Source: Mycolicibacterium chubuense NBB4 (GTDB lineage: Bacteria; Actinomycetota; Actinomycetes; Mycobacteriales; Mycobacteriaceae). Taken from it: 64,000 bases of DNA. The stretch covers positions 4,154,001 through 4,218,000 of the forward strand of contig NC_018027.1 of NCBI RefSeq assembly GCF_000266905.1. The letters run 5' to 3'. Below, piece by piece: positions 1 through 9,776 of the stretch. Numbering within the stretch: the stretch's first letter is position 1; every line of letters starts with the position of its first letter. A program made the translations under genes and the position numbers. A model generated the notes under the pieces. It saw only the letters and a program-made list of their open reading frames with translations, searched no databases and was not told where the DNA came from.

Positions 1-444
1 CGGCGAGAGCTCGGCGTCGAGGCTCGCGCGGTCACGGCCGCACCGCTGGCCGGGCTGGCCGCTGCGGCGCCGGCCCGCACCGAGGTGGATCGGGTGTTCG
101 ACAGCGCCGAGCGCCATCCCGCCGCGATCGGTCAGGTCACGTCGGTGGACGAGGCCCGCACGACGGTGCTGCTCGACGAGATCGTCTCGCACATCGCCGA
201 GCAGCCGCGCCTGGTGGACCCGCGGGTGCGCGAGCTGCGCGCCCGCGAACCGATGCTGGCCGAGACGCTGCAGGCCTACCTCGACGGGTTCGGCGACATC
301 GCGGTGATCGCTCGGCACCTGCACGTACATGCCAACACGGTGCGCTACCGGGTGCGCCGGATCGAGAAGCTGCTGTCGACGAGGCTCGACGACGCCGACG
401 ACCGCCTGGTGCTCGCGCTGGCCCTGCGCGCCACCGAGCCCTAG
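1..444 (+). CDS. PucR-family transcriptional regulator, C-terminal part (5' end outside window)
   Basis: The reading frame is open from base 1, so the start lies upstream of the window; only about 147 C-terminal residues are present. The end carries a PucR/CdaR-type helix-turn-helix: an ETLQAYLDGFGDIAVIARHL stretch followed by HVHANTVRYRVRRIEKLL, the hallmark of the HTH_30 domain. Such proteins are cytoplasmic DNA-binding regulators of catabolic genes. It is convergent with dapC, 35 bp away. The target is unknown; a GTG at 85 gives an internal in-frame start but is unlikely to be the true one. Confidence 0.85.
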   Translation, partial: RRELGVEARAVTAAPLAGLAAAAPARTEVDRVFDSAERHPAAIGQVTSVDEARTTVLLDEIVSHIAEQPRLVDPRVRELRAREPMLAETLQAYLDGFGDIAVIARHLHVHANTVRYRVRRIEKLLSTRLDDADDRLVLALALRATEP

Positions 445-479
445 GCGAATCGGGCGCGCAGTAGAACCCGCAGGGTGCG

Positions 480-1577
480 TCAGCGCGCCGAATCCGCCAG
501 GCGCTGCACGGCCGCGGCGATGCGCTCGTCGGTCGCCGTCAACGCCACGCGCACATGACGCGCGCCGCGGGGCCCGTAGAACTCCCCCGGCGCCACGAGG
601 ATGCCGCGCTCGGCGAGCCACGCGACGGTGTCGCGACACGGCTCGCCGCGGGTGGCCCACAGATACAGGCCGGCCTCCGAGTGGTCCACGGTGAATCCCG
701 CCGCCTCGATGGCCGGCAACAGCGCCGCGCGCCGGCGTGCGTAGCGCTCGCGCTGCTCGCGTTCGTGGGCGTCGTCGTCGAGCGCCGCGACCATCGCGCC
801 CTGCACCGGGGTCGGCACCATCATGCCCGCGTGCTTGCGCACCGCCAGCAGCTCGGCGACCACCGCCGGGTCGCCGGCGACGAATCCCGCCCGGTAGCCG
901 GCCAGCGACGACGTCTTCGACAACGAGTGCACGGCCAGCAGGCCGGTGTGGTCACCGTCGCAGACATCCGGGTGCAGCACCGAGAGCGGCGCGGCGTCCC
1001 AGCCCAGGCCCAGATAGCACTCGTCGGAGGCGATGAGCACGCCCCGCTCGCGAGCCCAGCCGACGACCTTGCGCAGATGGTCCACGCCGAGGACCTTGCC
1101 GGTCGGGTTGCTGGGCGAGTTGAGGTACACCAGGGCCGGAGACGCCGGTCCGAGCTGGGTCAGCGAATCGGCCCGCACGACGGCCGTGTGCGCGAGCAGC
1201 GCGCCGACCTCGTAGGTGGGATAGGCCAACTCGGGCACCACGACGGTGTCCGAACCGTCGAGGCCCAGCAAGGTCGGCAACCACGCGATCAACTCCTTGG
1301 TGCCGATCACCGGGAGCACGGCCGCGGGCGTCACACCGGTGACCCCGTACCTGCGCTGCAGAGCGGTTACGGCAGCCTCACGCAACGCGGCCGTGCCCGC
1401 CGTCGTCGGGTACCCGGGCGCGGAGCCGGCCGCCGCGAGGGCATCGCGAATGACGGGAGCGACGTCGTCGACGGGCGTCCCGACCGACAGATCGACGATG
1501 CCGTCCGGATGGGCCCGGGCGGTCGCGGTGACGTCGGCCAGCGTGTCCCACGGAAACACCGGCAGCGACCCGGACAC
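480..1577 (-). CDS. dapC: N-succinyldiaminopimelate aminotransferase DapC
   Basis: A 365-residue fold-type I PLP aminotransferase of the actinobacterial DapC kind (Rv1178-like). It transfers an amino group from glutamate to N-succinyl-2-amino-6-ketopimelate in the lysine/meso-diaminopimelate pathway, feeding peptidoglycan. The Schiff-base lysine is in HSLSKTSSLAGYRAGF, and YLNSPSNPTG and SDECYLGLGWD are the substrate and PLP-contact segments. The GTG start at 1577 has an AGGG-type ribosome site. It lies 66 bp downstream of fdxC on the same strand, an arrangement conserved in mycobacteria, so the two probably share a transcript. Confidence 0.88.
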   Translation of the reverse strand: MSGSLPVFPWDTLADVTATARAHPDGIVDLSVGTPVDDVAPVIRDALAAAGSAPGYPTTAGTAALREAAVTALQRRYGVTGVTPAAVLPVIGTKELIAWLPTLLGLDGSDTVVVPELAYPTYEVGALLAHTAVVRADSLTQLGPASPALVYLNSPSNPTGKVLGVDHLRKVVGWARERGVLIASDECYLGLGWDAAPLSVLHPDVCDGDHTGLLAVHSLSKTSSLAGYRAGFVAGDPAVVAELLAVRKHAGMMVPTPVQGAMVAALDDDAHEREQRERYARRRAALLPAIEAAGFTVDHSEAGLYLWATRGEPCRDTVAWLAERGILVAPGEFYGPRGARHVRVALTATDERIAAAVQRLADSAR

Positions 1578-1643
1578 CGGACGGGCCCTCAGCGGCCGGC
1601 GGGTGACCTCAGACGATGGCCGGGCGGAACCTTGCGCCGTGGT

Positions 1644-1967
1644 TCAGTCCTCACCCTGCGGCGGGAGATCCTTGACCGCCTGCGGGTCGTTGTCGGTCTG
1701 GCCCACCTTCGATGCGCCACCGGGCGACCCCAGCTCGGCAAAGAAGTCCGCGTTGATCTGGGTGTAGCCGCTCCACTGGTCGGGCACGTCGTCTTCGTAG
1801 TAGATGGCCTCGACCGGGCACACCGGCTCGCAGGCGCCGCAGTCGACGCATTCGTCCGGGTGGATGTACAGCATGCGTGCGCCCTCATAGATGCAGTCGA
1901 CAGGGCATTCCTCGATGCACGCCTTGTCTTTGACGTCGACGCAGGGCTCGGCGATGGTGTACGTCAC
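1644..1967 (-). CDS. fdxC: Seven-iron ferredoxin FdxC
   Basis: A 107-residue bacterial 7Fe ferredoxin, a soluble low-potential electron carrier. The N-terminal half has the spaced cysteines of a 3Fe-4S/4Fe-4S protein (CVDVKDKACIEECPVDCIYEG region, residues about 9-29) and the second half has CVDCGACEPVCPVEAIYYED. The C-terminal extension after residue 65 is typical of the FdxA/FdxC group. The GTG start at 1967 follows a GAGGAGAAG ribosome site. It precedes dapC. Redox partners cannot be read from the sequence. Confidence 0.9.
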   Translation of the reverse strand: MTYTIAEPCVDVKDKACIEECPVDCIYEGARMLYIHPDECVDCGACEPVCPVEAIYYEDDVPDQWSGYTQINADFFAELGSPGGASKVGQTDNDPQAVKDLPPQGED

Positions 1968-2276
1968 GAACTTCTCCTCAAGTTCTCTCGAACTACTGTC
2001 CAGGGGGCTGCTGTCCGACAGGGCTCAGCTGGGCGCTGCGACCAGTTCTCAGCAAGTATCCCTGCCGTTAGTTGGACGCGTGTCTCAGTGTGCCCTAAGT
2101 CAGCGAAACCCGGTTAGGGGTTGCGCGTGGTTACAGATACTAAACGTCGCACATACCCGTCGCCAGTACCCGGGGTGCGTGCGTCGTCGCCGCCGCGCCG
2201 ACAGCGGGAATGGATTCGGACTGCGGTCCGTTTATCCGGGTGTAATTGACCCCACTGCTCGAGAAAAGAGACATCC
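1968..2276. other. Intergenic region between divergent fdxC and YceI genes
   Basis: This 309-bp gap separates the divergently transcribed fdxC and YceI genes and should contain both promoters. I see no ORF with a credible ribosome site, no RNA gene and no long hairpin. It is less GC-rich than the flanking genes, as expected for a promoter region, but no -35/-10 pair with good spacing could be assigned with confidence on either strand. Confidence 0.5.
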
Positions 2277-2822
2277 ATGACCACTGCCACCGCACAACTG
2301 GCCACCGGTACCTGGGCGATCGACCCGGTGCACTCCTCCGTCGGCTTCTCGGTACGCCACCTCATGGTGAGCAAGGTCCGCGGTCAGTTCGAGAACTTCA
2401 GCGGCGCCATCACCGTCGCCGAGGACGGCACCCCGTCGGTGCGCGCGGAGATCGCCGTCGATTCGGTCGACACCCGCAACGAGCAGCGCGACGCCCACAT
2501 CAAGTCGGCCGACTTCTTCGATGTCGAGAGGTATCCGGTCGCGACCTTCACCTCGACGGCGGTCCGCGCCGACGGTGACCGCTACGTCGTCGACGGTGAC
2601 TTCACCCTGAAGGGCGTCACCAAGACCATCTCGCTGGACCTGGAGTTCAACGGCGTCAACCCCGGCATGGGCCACGGTGAGGTCGCGGGCTTCGAAGCCT
2701 CGGTTGTGGTCAACCGCAAGGACTTCGGCATCGACATCGACATGCCGCTGGAGACCGGCGGCGCCGTGGTCGGCGACAAGGTGACCATCACCCTCGAGAT
2801 CGAAGCCGTCAAGCAAGTCTGA
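2277..2822 (+). CDS. YceI family lipid/isoprenoid-binding protein
   Basis: A 181-residue YceI-like protein. It starts with the typical TWAIDPVHSSVGFSVRHLMV and continues with VDTRNEQRDAHIKSADFFD and YVVDGDFTLKGVTKTISLDL, all diagnostic of the family. The fold is a lipocalin-like barrel that binds polyisoprenoid or amphiphilic ligands. No signal peptide is visible, so this member is probably cytoplasmic. The ATG at 2277 is preceded by a weak AAAAGAGA ribosome site. It is followed at once by a terminator-like hairpin, so it is probably monocistronic. The ligand is unknown. Confidence 0.88.
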   Translation: MTTATAQLATGTWAIDPVHSSVGFSVRHLMVSKVRGQFENFSGAITVAEDGTPSVRAEIAVDSVDTRNEQRDAHIKSADFFDVERYPVATFTSTAVRADGDRYVVDGDFTLKGVTKTISLDLEFNGVNPGMGHGEVAGFEASVVVNRKDFGIDIDMPLETGGAVVGDKVTITLEIEAVKQV

Positions 2823-2834
2823 CTTTGCACAAGG

Positions 2835-2867
2835 GGGGCCACTGCCCGTTCCCGGCGCAGTGGCCCC
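2835..2867 (+). terminator. Hairpin terminator after YceI gene
   Basis: An 11-bp perfect stem (GGGGCCACTGC / GCAGTGGCCCC) with an 11-nt loop starts 12 bp after the YceI stop and is followed by CTCCTTT. It lies between convergent genes and may serve both. Confidence 0.65.
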
Positions 2868-2875
2868 TCCTTTCG

Positions 2876-3340
2876 CTATTGGCCGACCACGCCCCACTTG
2901 GCCTCGGTGCCGGTGTGACCGATGCGTACGACCTGAACGGTGGACGCGACGCCGATCACGACGACGAGCACGGCGACGAGGACAGTCGCCAGCCTGTGCG
3001 ACCCGCCGGACCGGCCGGCGCGCACGTGTAGCACCGCGACCGCGATCGCCATCACCAGCAGGGCGATCGAGAAGTAGATCATCGTCTCCCCGCGCTCGGC
3101 GTGCGTCTGCAGGATCGTGCTGTGGGAGTCCTGGCGGTTGTACAGCCACTCCCCCGCCGACACGGTCAGCGGCGTCAGCACGAGATTGACGACGGCCAAC
3201 GCGACGAGCCCCCAGACGAATCGCTGACGCGCGGCCGGCCAGAGCGCACAGAGGATCCCGACCAGCGTGATCATCGGCACGAGGACGACGATCGCGTGCA
3301 CGAGCAGGGCGTGGGCGGGCAGGCCGGCGACAGTGGTCAT
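2876..3340 (-). CDS. DUF2231-type integral membrane protein
   Basis: A 154-residue hydrophobic protein with about four membrane helices (residues about 10-32, 42-60, 85-107 and 118-140). The GLPAHALLVHAIVVLVP start and the ERGETMIYFSIALL segment resemble DUF2231 proteins, which carry conserved membrane histidines. Its ATG overlaps the stop of the upstream FAH-family gene by the ATGA arrangement, so the two are translationally coupled. Function unknown. Confidence 0.7.
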   Translation of the reverse strand: MTTVAGLPAHALLVHAIVVLVPMITLVGILCALWPAARQRFVWGLVALAVVNLVLTPLTVSAGEWLYNRQDSHSTILQTHAERGETMIYFSIALLVMAIAVAVLHVRAGRSGGSHRLATVLVAVLVVVIGVASTVQVVRIGHTGTEAKWGVVGQ

Positions 3341-4260
3341 GAGGGCTCCTGAACGCTCGAGATCGAATGGCTGATTTCCCCGATCTGGTCGATGGCCAGC
3401 GTCAGCCGGTCCCCGGGTCTCAGCCAGCGACCCGTTTCCATGCCACTACCGCCCGGCAGGGTTCCGGTCGCGAAAAGCTCACCCGGATAGAGCATTTCGT
3501 CGCGCGACGCGTGCGCAAGAATATCCCCGAGCGACCACTGCATGCCCCGGCTGAACACCGTGGCGACGGTGCCGCCGTTGATCGTGACCGACCCGGACAG
3601 GTCGTCGATCTGCGGCAGGATCTCGTCGGCCGTGACGGCCAGCACGGACATCGACGACGCGAAGTGCTTGGACTTCTGCGGGCCCAGTCCGGAGGCCATC
3701 TCGGTGCGCTGCACGTCGCGGGCGCTGAAGTCATTGACGACGACGAACGCGCCGATCGCCTCGAGCGCTTGGTGCGGGGTCGCGTTGAACAACGGGCTCT
3801 TCAGCACGAATCCGATCTCGAGTTCGAAGTCCAGCGCCGCGGAGTACGACGGGATCGTCACCGGTGTGCCGCTCGGGACGAAGCTCAGATGGTTGGACAT
3901 GTAGTAGATGGGCTGACGGTAGAACAGCGCCTTGGGCTTGAACATCGGGAACGGCTTTCGCGTCAGTTTCTCGACCGCGGTGGCCGCCCGCGACTGGCCG
4001 GGATGGAAGCGGCGCACCAGTCCGCGCGCCGCGTCGACCGCATGGCGTTCGTAGAGCATGAAATCGCGGAACGACGCCGGCTGGAAAGGCAAGACGTTTC
4101 CCGAGACGTCGACGTGCCGCCGCGCAGTGGCGAGCTCCCACTCGGCGTCGAAGACGACACCGCCGAGGGCGGACCGGTCCTGAGTCGTCGACCATGAGCC
4201 GTCGGACTCCAGGATCTGCAACTCCAGCCGGCCGTCGGCGCAGACGCGTCGCAACTTCAC
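3337..4260 (-). CDS. Fumarylacetoacetate hydrolase family protein
   Basis: A 307-residue FAH-superfamily protein, probably a cytoplasmic divalent-metal-dependent hydrolase, decarboxylase or isomerase acting on a 2-keto acid or acylpyruvate in aromatic catabolism. The metal-binding pattern is ALDFELEIGFVL (residues about 148-159), followed by VVNDFSARDVQ and a GPQKSKHF loop. The C-terminus has the family's PGELFATGTLPGGSG. Length fits full-length members with an N-terminal extension. The GTG start is at 4260; the gene overlaps the DUF2231 gene by 4 bp. The exact substrate cannot be inferred. Confidence 0.85.
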   Translation of the reverse strand: MKLRRVCADGRLELQILESDGSWSTTQDRSALGGVVFDAEWELATARRHVDVSGNVLPFQPASFRDFMLYERHAVDAARGLVRRFHPGQSRAATAVEKLTRKPFPMFKPKALFYRQPIYYMSNHLSFVPSGTPVTIPSYSAALDFELEIGFVLKSPLFNATPHQALEAIGAFVVVNDFSARDVQRTEMASGLGPQKSKHFASSMSVLAVTADEILPQIDDLSGSVTINGGTVATVFSRGMQWSLGDILAHASRDEMLYPGELFATGTLPGGSGMETGRWLRPGDRLTLAIDQIGEISHSISSVQEPS

Positions 4261-4323
4261 GCCTTCTGTCCTACCAGCAGAATCGAGCGACCGCCGTCAG
4301 ACCCGCTCGCTCGCAGGAAGGGC

Positions 4324-6903
4324 TCAGGCGGCCAGCGGCGCGTAGGTGGTGGTGCGCTGACGCGCCGGCCTGCCGATGCCCGCCGCGATGTCGACCAGAT
4401 CCTCCACGCTCTTGTACGAGCCGAACTCCGAGCCCGCCATCCGCGAGATCGTCTCCTCCATCAGCGTGCCGCCGAGGTCGTTCGCGCCGCCGCGCAGCAT
4501 CACCTGGGTGCGCTCGGTGCCCAGCTTGACCCAGCTGGTCTGGATGTTGGAGATCCTGCCGTGCAACATGATTCGCGCCAGCGCGTGCACCGCGCGGTTG
4601 TCGCGGTGCGTCGGCCCCGGCCGCGCTCCCCCGGCCAGGTAGAGGGGCGACGACTGGTGCACGAACGGCAGGGGCACGAACTCGGTGAATCCGCCCGTGC
4701 GGTCCTGGATCTCGCGCAACACGTTCAGATGACCGACCCAGTGGCGCGGGGTGTCCACGTGGCCGTACATCATCGTCGAGCTGGACCGCAGCCCGACCTC
4801 GTGCGCGGTGGTGATCACCTCGATCCACATCGAGGTGGGCAGCTTGCCCTTGGTCAGCACCCAGCGCACTTCGTCGTCGAGGATCTCCGCGGCGGTGCCG
4901 GGGATGGTGTCCAGCCCGGCTTCGCGCAGCGAGGTCAGCCATTCGCGAATACTCAACCCGCTCTTGGTAACTCCGTTGGCGATCTCCATCGGTGAGAACG
5001 CGTGCACGTGCATCGACGGCACCCGCGCTTTGACGGCGCGGACCAGATCGGCGTACCCGGTGACCGGCAGGTCGGGATCGATGCCGCCCTGCATGCACAC
5101 CTCGGTGGCCCCGGCGACGTGCGCCTCCCACGCCCGGTCGGCGACCTCGGCGGTCGACAGCGAGTACGCGTCGGCGTCACCCTTGCGCTGCGCGAACGCG
5201 CAGAACCGGCACCCGGTGTAGCAGATGTTGGTGAAGTTGATGTTGCGGTTCACCACGAAGGTCACGTCGTCGCCGACGGTATCGCGCCGTAGCGAATCGG
5301 CAAGCGCGGCAACGGCTTCCATCGCAGGGCCGTCGGCGGTGGCCAGCGCCAGGTACTCGTCGTCGCTGCACCCGGCGGGGTCACGCTCAGCGGAGCGCAG
5401 CGCCGCCAGCACGTCGGTGTCGAGGCGTTCGGGCGCCCGCGCGGCCAACTCGTGCACCTTCTCGCGGATGGACTCCCAGTCGCCGAAGGCACTGCCGAGG
5501 TCGCTGCGCGTCTCGGTGAGCCGGCCCTGACTGTCGATCGCGGCGTGCAGATCGGTGCGGCCCAGGGATTCGGCCGCCTCGTCGGGCTCCTGCCACGGCC
5601 GCCCCACCGGGTTGACGTCGAGCGCGTACCCGGTGTCGGGGTCGGCCAGAGCGCTGACGTGGCCGGCCACCCTCGGGTCGATCCAGCCGGCACCGGCCTG
5701 CACGTACGGCGGCTGCGCGGTCAGCCGCTGCACCAGGTCGTAGCCCGCCTCGGCGGTCACCGCGGCCAATTCGTCGAGCGCGGGCCACGGCCGTTCCGGG
5801 TTGACGTGGTCGGGCGTCAGCGGCGACACTCCGCCCCAGTCGTCGACGCCGGCGCCGAGCAGCGCCAGGCACTCGGCCCGCGACACCAGATTCGGCGGCG
5901 CCTGGACACGCATCTTGGGGCCCATCACCAGGCGGGTCACGGCCAGGGTGGCGAGGAAGTCGTCGATACCGGCGTCGGGCACCGACGCCATCGCGGTGTG
6001 GTCCTTGGCGCGGAAGTTCTGCACGATCACTTCCTGGACGTGACCGAACTCCTTGTGCAGGCGCCGGATGGCGTGGATGGTCTCAGCCCGTTCGGTCAGC
6101 GTCTCACCGATGCCGACGAGCAGGCCGGTGGTGAACGGGATGGACAACCGGCCGGCATCGGCGAGGGTGCGCAGCCGTACCTCGGGGTCTTTGTCCGGGC
6201 TGCCGTAGTGGGCCAGCCCCTTGGTCTCGAAAAGCCGCCGTGACGTGGTCTCGAGCATCATGCCCATCGACGGCGCCACCGGCTTGAGCCGCGACAGCTC
6301 CGACCAGCTCATCACGCCCGGGTTCAGGTGCGGGAGCAGGCCGGTCTCCTCGAGGACGCGCACCGCCATCGCCCGCACATAGTCCAGCGTCGAGTCGTAG
6401 CCGCGCTCGTCGAGCCACTGCCGCGCCTCGTCCCACCGCTCCTCCGGCCGGTCGCCGAGGGTGAACAGCGCTTCCTTGCAACCCAATTCGGCGCCGCGGC
6501 GAGCCACGTCGAGAATCTCGTCGGGCTCCATGTACATCCCTGTGCCCTGGGCGCGCAGCTTGCCCGGGACGGTGACGAACGTGCAGTAGTGGCAGGTGTC
6601 GCGGCACAGATGGGTGACCGGGATGAAGACCTTGCGGGAGTAGCTCACCGGCAGGCGCCCGGTGGCGCCGCGGCGCCCGGCGGCCTCCAGACCCGCGTCG
6701 CGGACCCGCGCCGCGCTCGCACACAGGTCGGCCAGATCGTCTCCGCGCGCCGTCATGGCGATGGCGGCTTCGTCGGCGTTGAGCGCGACACCGTCTCGGG
6801 CCCGGCGGAGGACTCGCCGCAGGGCGGCCGGGTCCGGGGCGCCTGATTTCGGGGGAATCACCGGGCTGGGCAGGTCGGCGCCGCGCGCAGGGTTCAGAGC
6901 CAC
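4324..6903 (-). CDS. fbiC: 7,8-didemethyl-8-hydroxy-5-deazariboflavin (FO) synthase FbiC
   Basis: A fused two-subunit radical SAM enzyme that makes FO, the deazaflavin core of coenzyme F420, from 5-amino-6-ribitylaminouracil and tyrosine. The N-terminal CofG-like half has the cluster motif [10 protein letters not shown] and the C-terminal CofH-like half has [10 protein letters not shown], each a CxxxCxxC. From the GTG at 6903 the protein has 859 residues, near the roughly 856 known for M. tuberculosis. The frame is open to a GTG at 6969 with a better-spaced AGGG, so the start is uncertain. It is the last gene of the mshB-side strand run. F420 is a cofactor for oxidoreductases such as the Rv1155-like protein near 42 kb. 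Confidence 0.95.
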   Translation of the reverse strand: MALNPARGADLPSPVIPPKSGAPDPAALRRVLRRARDGVALNADEAAIAMTARGDDLADLCASAARVRDAGLEAAGRRGATGRLPVSYSRKVFIPVTHLCRDTCHYCTFVTVPGKLRAQGTGMYMEPDEILDVARRGAELGCKEALFTLGDRPEERWDEARQWLDERGYDSTLDYVRAMAVRVLEETGLLPHLNPGVMSWSELSRLKPVAPSMGMMLETTSRRLFETKGLAHYGSPDKDPEVRLRTLADAGRLSIPFTTGLLVGIGETLTERAETIHAIRRLHKEFGHVQEVIVQNFRAKDHTAMASVPDAGIDDFLATLAVTRLVMGPKMRVQAPPNLVSRAECLALLGAGVDDWGGVSPLTPDHVNPERPWPALDELAAVTAEAGYDLVQRLTAQPPYVQAGAGWIDPRVAGHVSALADPDTGYALDVNPVGRPWQEPDEAAESLGRTDLHAAIDSQGRLTETRSDLGSAFGDWESIREKVHELAARAPERLDTDVLAALRSAERDPAGCSDDEYLALATADGPAMEAVAALADSLRRDTVGDDVTFVVNRNINFTNICYTGCRFCAFAQRKGDADAYSLSTAEVADRAWEAHVAGATEVCMQGGIDPDLPVTGYADLVRAVKARVPSMHVHAFSPMEIANGVTKSGLSIREWLTSLREAGLDTIPGTAAEILDDEVRWVLTKGKLPTSMWIEVITTAHEVGLRSSSTMMYGHVDTPRHWVGHLNVLREIQDRTGGFTEFVPLPFVHQSSPLYLAGGARPGPTHRDNRAVHALARIMLHGRISNIQTSWVKLGTERTQVMLRGGANDLGGTLMEETISRMAGSEFGSYKSVEDLVDIAAGIGRPARQRTTTYAPLAA

Positions 6904-6999
6904 TTCCCTGTAACCCCGGCAATGTCGCGGATCATCCGCGCGTCCCACTATCTGAAACCGAGTGCGCACGCCTTGGCCCTGACATAGAAGCCACAGTAG

Positions 7000-7497
7000 T
7001 CACTCGGCCCGCGCGCCGGCGCCCGCCCCGACCCGTCGGCCGGAGCCCCCGCCCCGGGCCGGGGTGGTGCGCCGCGTCAGGATCCACGCGGGCGGCGCCG
7101 CTCCCAGCACGATGAGCAGCACTGCGCCGAATCCCATGATCCCCGTGCCGCCGAAGACGATGTCGTCTCCCGGTCCGCCGAAGGTGAACACCACGACGGT
7201 CGCCAGCCAGGTCCACAGCGGCAGCGCGGCCAGCCGGGGTGACGTCGTCCACTTCGCCGCCGCCAGCACCAGCAGCGCGTTGAGGATGCCGCTGACCAGC
7301 CCGCTGACCGGGAGCGGCACCGTGCCGACGCGCAGCGGAAGGAAGAAGACGGCCATCAGGGCCGAGAGCACACCGTCGAGGGCCAGGACGAACAGCACGA
7401 CGACCCGGAGTGGCCCGGGCTGCCGGACACCCGGCGTGGGAGGCGCCGTCAGGTCGGGATGCTGTCGAGCAGGGACACCAGCGAACCGACCACCCAC
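7000..7497 (-). CDS. Rv1171-like small integral membrane protein
   Basis: A hydrophobic protein with about four membrane helices (LRVVVLFVLALDGVLSALMA, then the LVSGILNALLVLAAA, LWTWLATVVVFTF and MGFGAVLLIVLGAAPP segments) and a basic, glycine-rich tail. By position between mshB and fbiC it corresponds to M. tuberculosis Rv1171. The start is unclear: the GTG at 7497 gives 165 residues but overlaps the 35-codon ORF, while a CTG at 7452 overlaps that ORF's TGA and would give about 150. Function unknown. Confidence 0.6.
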   Translation of the reverse strand: MGGRFAGVPARQHPDLTAPPTPGVRQPGPLRVVVLFVLALDGVLSALMAVFFLPLRVGTVPLPVSGLVSGILNALLVLAAAKWTTSPRLAALPLWTWLATVVVFTFGGPGDDIVFGGTGIMGFGAVLLIVLGAAPPAWILTRRTTPARGGGSGRRVGAGAGARAE

Positions 7498-7556
7498 TGG
7501 TAGTTGTCGAACCGGTCCTGCCAGTGTTGCAGATTGGGATCCAGGTCCTGGTCCAT
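7449..7556 (-). CDS. 35-residue small ORF between mshB and Rv1171-like gene
   Basis: An ATG at 7556 is preceded 5 bp upstream by a strong GGAAGGGAAG ribosome site and opens a 35-codon frame beginning MDQDLDPNLQHWQDRF and ending in a hydrophobic LVSLLDSIPT. The residues are not low-complexity and include three tryptophans/tyrosines near NYQWVV. Its stop overlaps the probable start region of the membrane protein gene, so it could be a leader ORF coupling translation. I do not recognise a family. Confidence 0.5.
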   Translation of the reverse strand: MDQDLDPNLQHWQDRFDNYQWVVGSLVSLLDSIPT

Positions 7557-7624
7557 GTGCTTCCCTTCCGCGCTCCGACGACTGCAGCCAACCGTGGGGG
7601 CAGCTTACCCTCCTCGCCGCGCTG

Positions 7625-8479
7625 TCAATCCAGTTCCAGGCCGGCGAGCAGATCGGTTTCCCAGCCGCGCGCGTCGCGCTCGCCGGCGGCTCCCGCCGCC
7701 AGGACGTAGTACTCGGTCGAATCGACCGGCAGCGCAATGTTGTTCGACAGCGCGAAGGTGCGCCCATCGGGTGACACGCTGACCTGCGTCTCATGAGCGC
7801 GCAGGGCGGCCACCCGGGCGGCCCCGTGCGCGGTCAGATCCAGCGCAGCGTCGATGGCGTCGTCGCCGAATCCGACGATCGGGAGGTCGTCGGCCGGCAG
7901 CTGGATCCACCCGTCGGGGACGTCGCTCAGCGCCGCCAGCCCTTCGGTCATCGCCGTCTGCGACGTCACGGTCCAGTACACCTTGGGCACCCGCCAGCCG
8001 GCGGCGTCGACCGCCGCCGTGGTGACACGATGCGTGTGGATGTGATCGGGGTGGCCGTATCCGCCGTGCGGGTCGTAGGTGACGACGACGTGGGGCCGCA
8101 GGTCGTCGATCACCGCGGCCAGCGCCGCGGTCTGCTCGGCGAGGTCGCCGTCGACGAAGCGCTCCCGGCCGCGCGGCGGCGTGCCCGCCATACCGGAGTC
8201 GCGCCACCGGCCCGCGCCGCCGAGGAAGCGCGGCCCGTCCACCCCGAGTGCGGCGAGGGCGGCGGTCAGTTCACCGATGCGATAGCCGCCCAGCTGGTCG
8301 GCGCGATCGGCGGCCAGCAGGGCCCACCGGTCGCCGATGACCTCGCCCTCCTCCCCGAGCGTGCACGTGACGACCTGCACCTGCGCGCCCCGGGCGGCGT
8401 AGTGCGCGATGGTCGCGCCGGTGGTGAGGGTCTCGTCGTCGGGGTGCGCGTGGACGAAGAGCAGCCGGGGGGTCTCCAT
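7625..8479 (-). CDS. mshB: Mycothiol biosynthesis deacetylase MshB
   Basis: A 284-residue zinc deacetylase (GlcNAc-PI deacetylase family) that removes the acetyl group from GlcNAc-Ins in mycothiol synthesis. The [19 protein letters not shown] start holds the zinc ligands His12 and Asp15, and [11 protein letters not shown] carries the third histidine. The ATG at 8479 starts exactly at the conserved N-terminus; the open frame extends further upstream but without family similarity. It is divergent from the ClC gene (61 bp) and heads a same-strand run toward fbiC. Confidence 0.93.
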   Translation of the reverse strand: METPRLLFVHAHPDDETLTTGATIAHYAARGAQVQVVTCTLGEEGEVIGDRWALLAADRADQLGGYRIGELTAALAALGVDGPRFLGGAGRWRDSGMAGTPPRGRERFVDGDLAEQTAALAAVIDDLRPHVVVTYDPHGGYGHPDHIHTHRVTTAAVDAAGWRVPKVYWTVTSQTAMTEGLAALSDVPDGWIQLPADDLPIVGFGDDAIDAALDLTAHGAARVAALRAHETQVSVSPDGRTFALSNNIALPVDSTEYYVLAAGAAGERDARGWETDLLAGLELD

Positions 8480-8540
8480 GCCGACAGCTTGCCCCGATGT
8501 CGGCACCGCGCAGAACGCGGCCCTGGCATACATTCGCCTG

Positions 8541-9776
8541 GTGCCTCGTCGCGCGGTGGAGTTCGGATGCGCGATCCTCGTCATCGGTCTGCTCGCCGGT
8601 CTGGCCGGGGCCGCGACGACGTTGGTGCTGCACGGCGTCGAGCACGCCACCTATCACTACACCTTGGGCACGCTGCTCTCCGGCGTCGAATCCAGCACCC
8701 ACTTGCGGCGGGCCGTCGGACCGATGCTGGGAGGTGCGCTCGCCGGCTGCGGCTGGTGGCTTCTGCACCGCCGTTACCAGGTGCCCGCACTGTCGGAGAC
8801 GATCGCCGGCCGGCGGCCGGTGCCGAGGCTGGTGATGACGGTCGACGCGGGTCTGCAGGTGCTTCTCGTCGGGTCGGGAGCGTCTCTGGGACGCGAGGGT
8901 GCGCCGCGCCAGCTGGCGGCGGCATGGGGCGACCTCGGCACCTCGCGACTGACACTGACCGAGCAGGACCGCAGGATCCTGCTCGCGTGCGCGGCGGGTG
9001 CCGGGTTGGCCGCGGTGTACAGCGTCCCGCTCGGCGGTGCCCTGTTCGCCACCCGAATCCTGCTCGGCACATGGCATCCGCGGGCAGTCGGCACCGCGCT
9101 GATCACGTCGAGCCTGGCGGTCGCCGTCGCCGCGCCGGTCACCCACCTCGAGCATCCGCTCGTCTGGCCCGACGCCCGGTTGTCGCCCCTGCTCGGTTTC
9201 CTGGCCCTCGCGCTGGCTCCGCTCGCCGCCGCGGTCGGCTTGGTGTTCGACCGGGTGAGCACCGCGGCACGCCGGCGCGCCGCCCACTCGTGGGCGGTGA
9301 TCCCGGCGATCGCGGCGGCCGGGCTCGCCACCGGCGTGTGCTCGATCTGGCTACCCGAACTGCCCGGCAACGGTCGCAGCGTTCTGCAGGTGAGCGTGAA
9401 CAGCGGACTGACGCTCACCGCCGCCGCGGCCATTCTGCTGCTCAAGCCGCTGCTGACCGCCGTGTTCCTGCGGGCCGGCGCCGTCGGCGGGTTGCTCACA
9501 CCGGCGCTGGCCACCGGCGCGGCCGCCGGTTCGGTCGTCGCGCTGGGCCTCGACCAGTGGGCGGGCACGCAGCTGCACGTGGCCACGATGTCGCTGGCCT
9601 GCGCGGCCGGCGTGCTGGCGATCACGCAGCGCTCGCCCCTGTTCTCCACGTTGTTCGTCTGGGAACTGGCCCGGCCGCCGCTGTGGCTGCTGGCGGTGTT
9701 CGCCGTGTGCGCCTACGCCTCCTACGGGCTGGCGGTGCTGCGGTGGCGGCACCGGGGCGTCACTGCGGCTGCTTGA
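8541..9776 (+). CDS. ClC-family chloride channel or H+/Cl- antiporter
   Basis: A 411-residue polytopic membrane protein of the voltage-gated chloride channel family. Key signs are [14 protein letters not shown] (the GxEGP-like anion filter region, residues about 110-123), [19 protein letters not shown] and the C-terminal [18 protein letters not shown]. There is no C-terminal CBS domain. The GTG at 8541 is chosen because upstream residues of the open frame are antisense to mshB. Its 3' end overlaps convergent lpqW by 17 bp. It is inserted between mshB and lpqW. Confidence 0.85.
   Translation: MPRRAVEFGCAILVIGLLAGLAGAATTLVLHGVEHATYHYTLGTLLSGVESSTHLRRAVGPMLGGALAGCGWWLLHRRYQVPALSETIAGRRPVPRLVMTVDAGLQVLLVGSGASLGREGAPRQLAAAWGDLGTSRLTLTEQDRRILLACAAGAGLAAVYSVPLGGALFATRILLGTWHPRAVGTALITSSLAVAVAAPVTHLEHPLVWPDARLSPLLGFLALALAPLAAAVGLVFDRVSTAARRRAAHSWAVIPAIAAAGLATGVCSIWLPELPGNGRSVLQVSVNSGLTLTAAAAILLLKPLLTAVFLRAGAVGGLLTPALATGAAAGSVVALGLDQWAGTQLHVATMSLACAAGVLAITQRSPLFSTLFVWELARPPLWLLAVFAVCAYASYGLAVLRWRHRGVTAAA

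Noticed and set aside
555-2117. 520-codon plus-strand ORF over dapC and fdxC
   Set aside because: Antisense shadow of dapC and fdxC, rich in Arg and His with no domain features.
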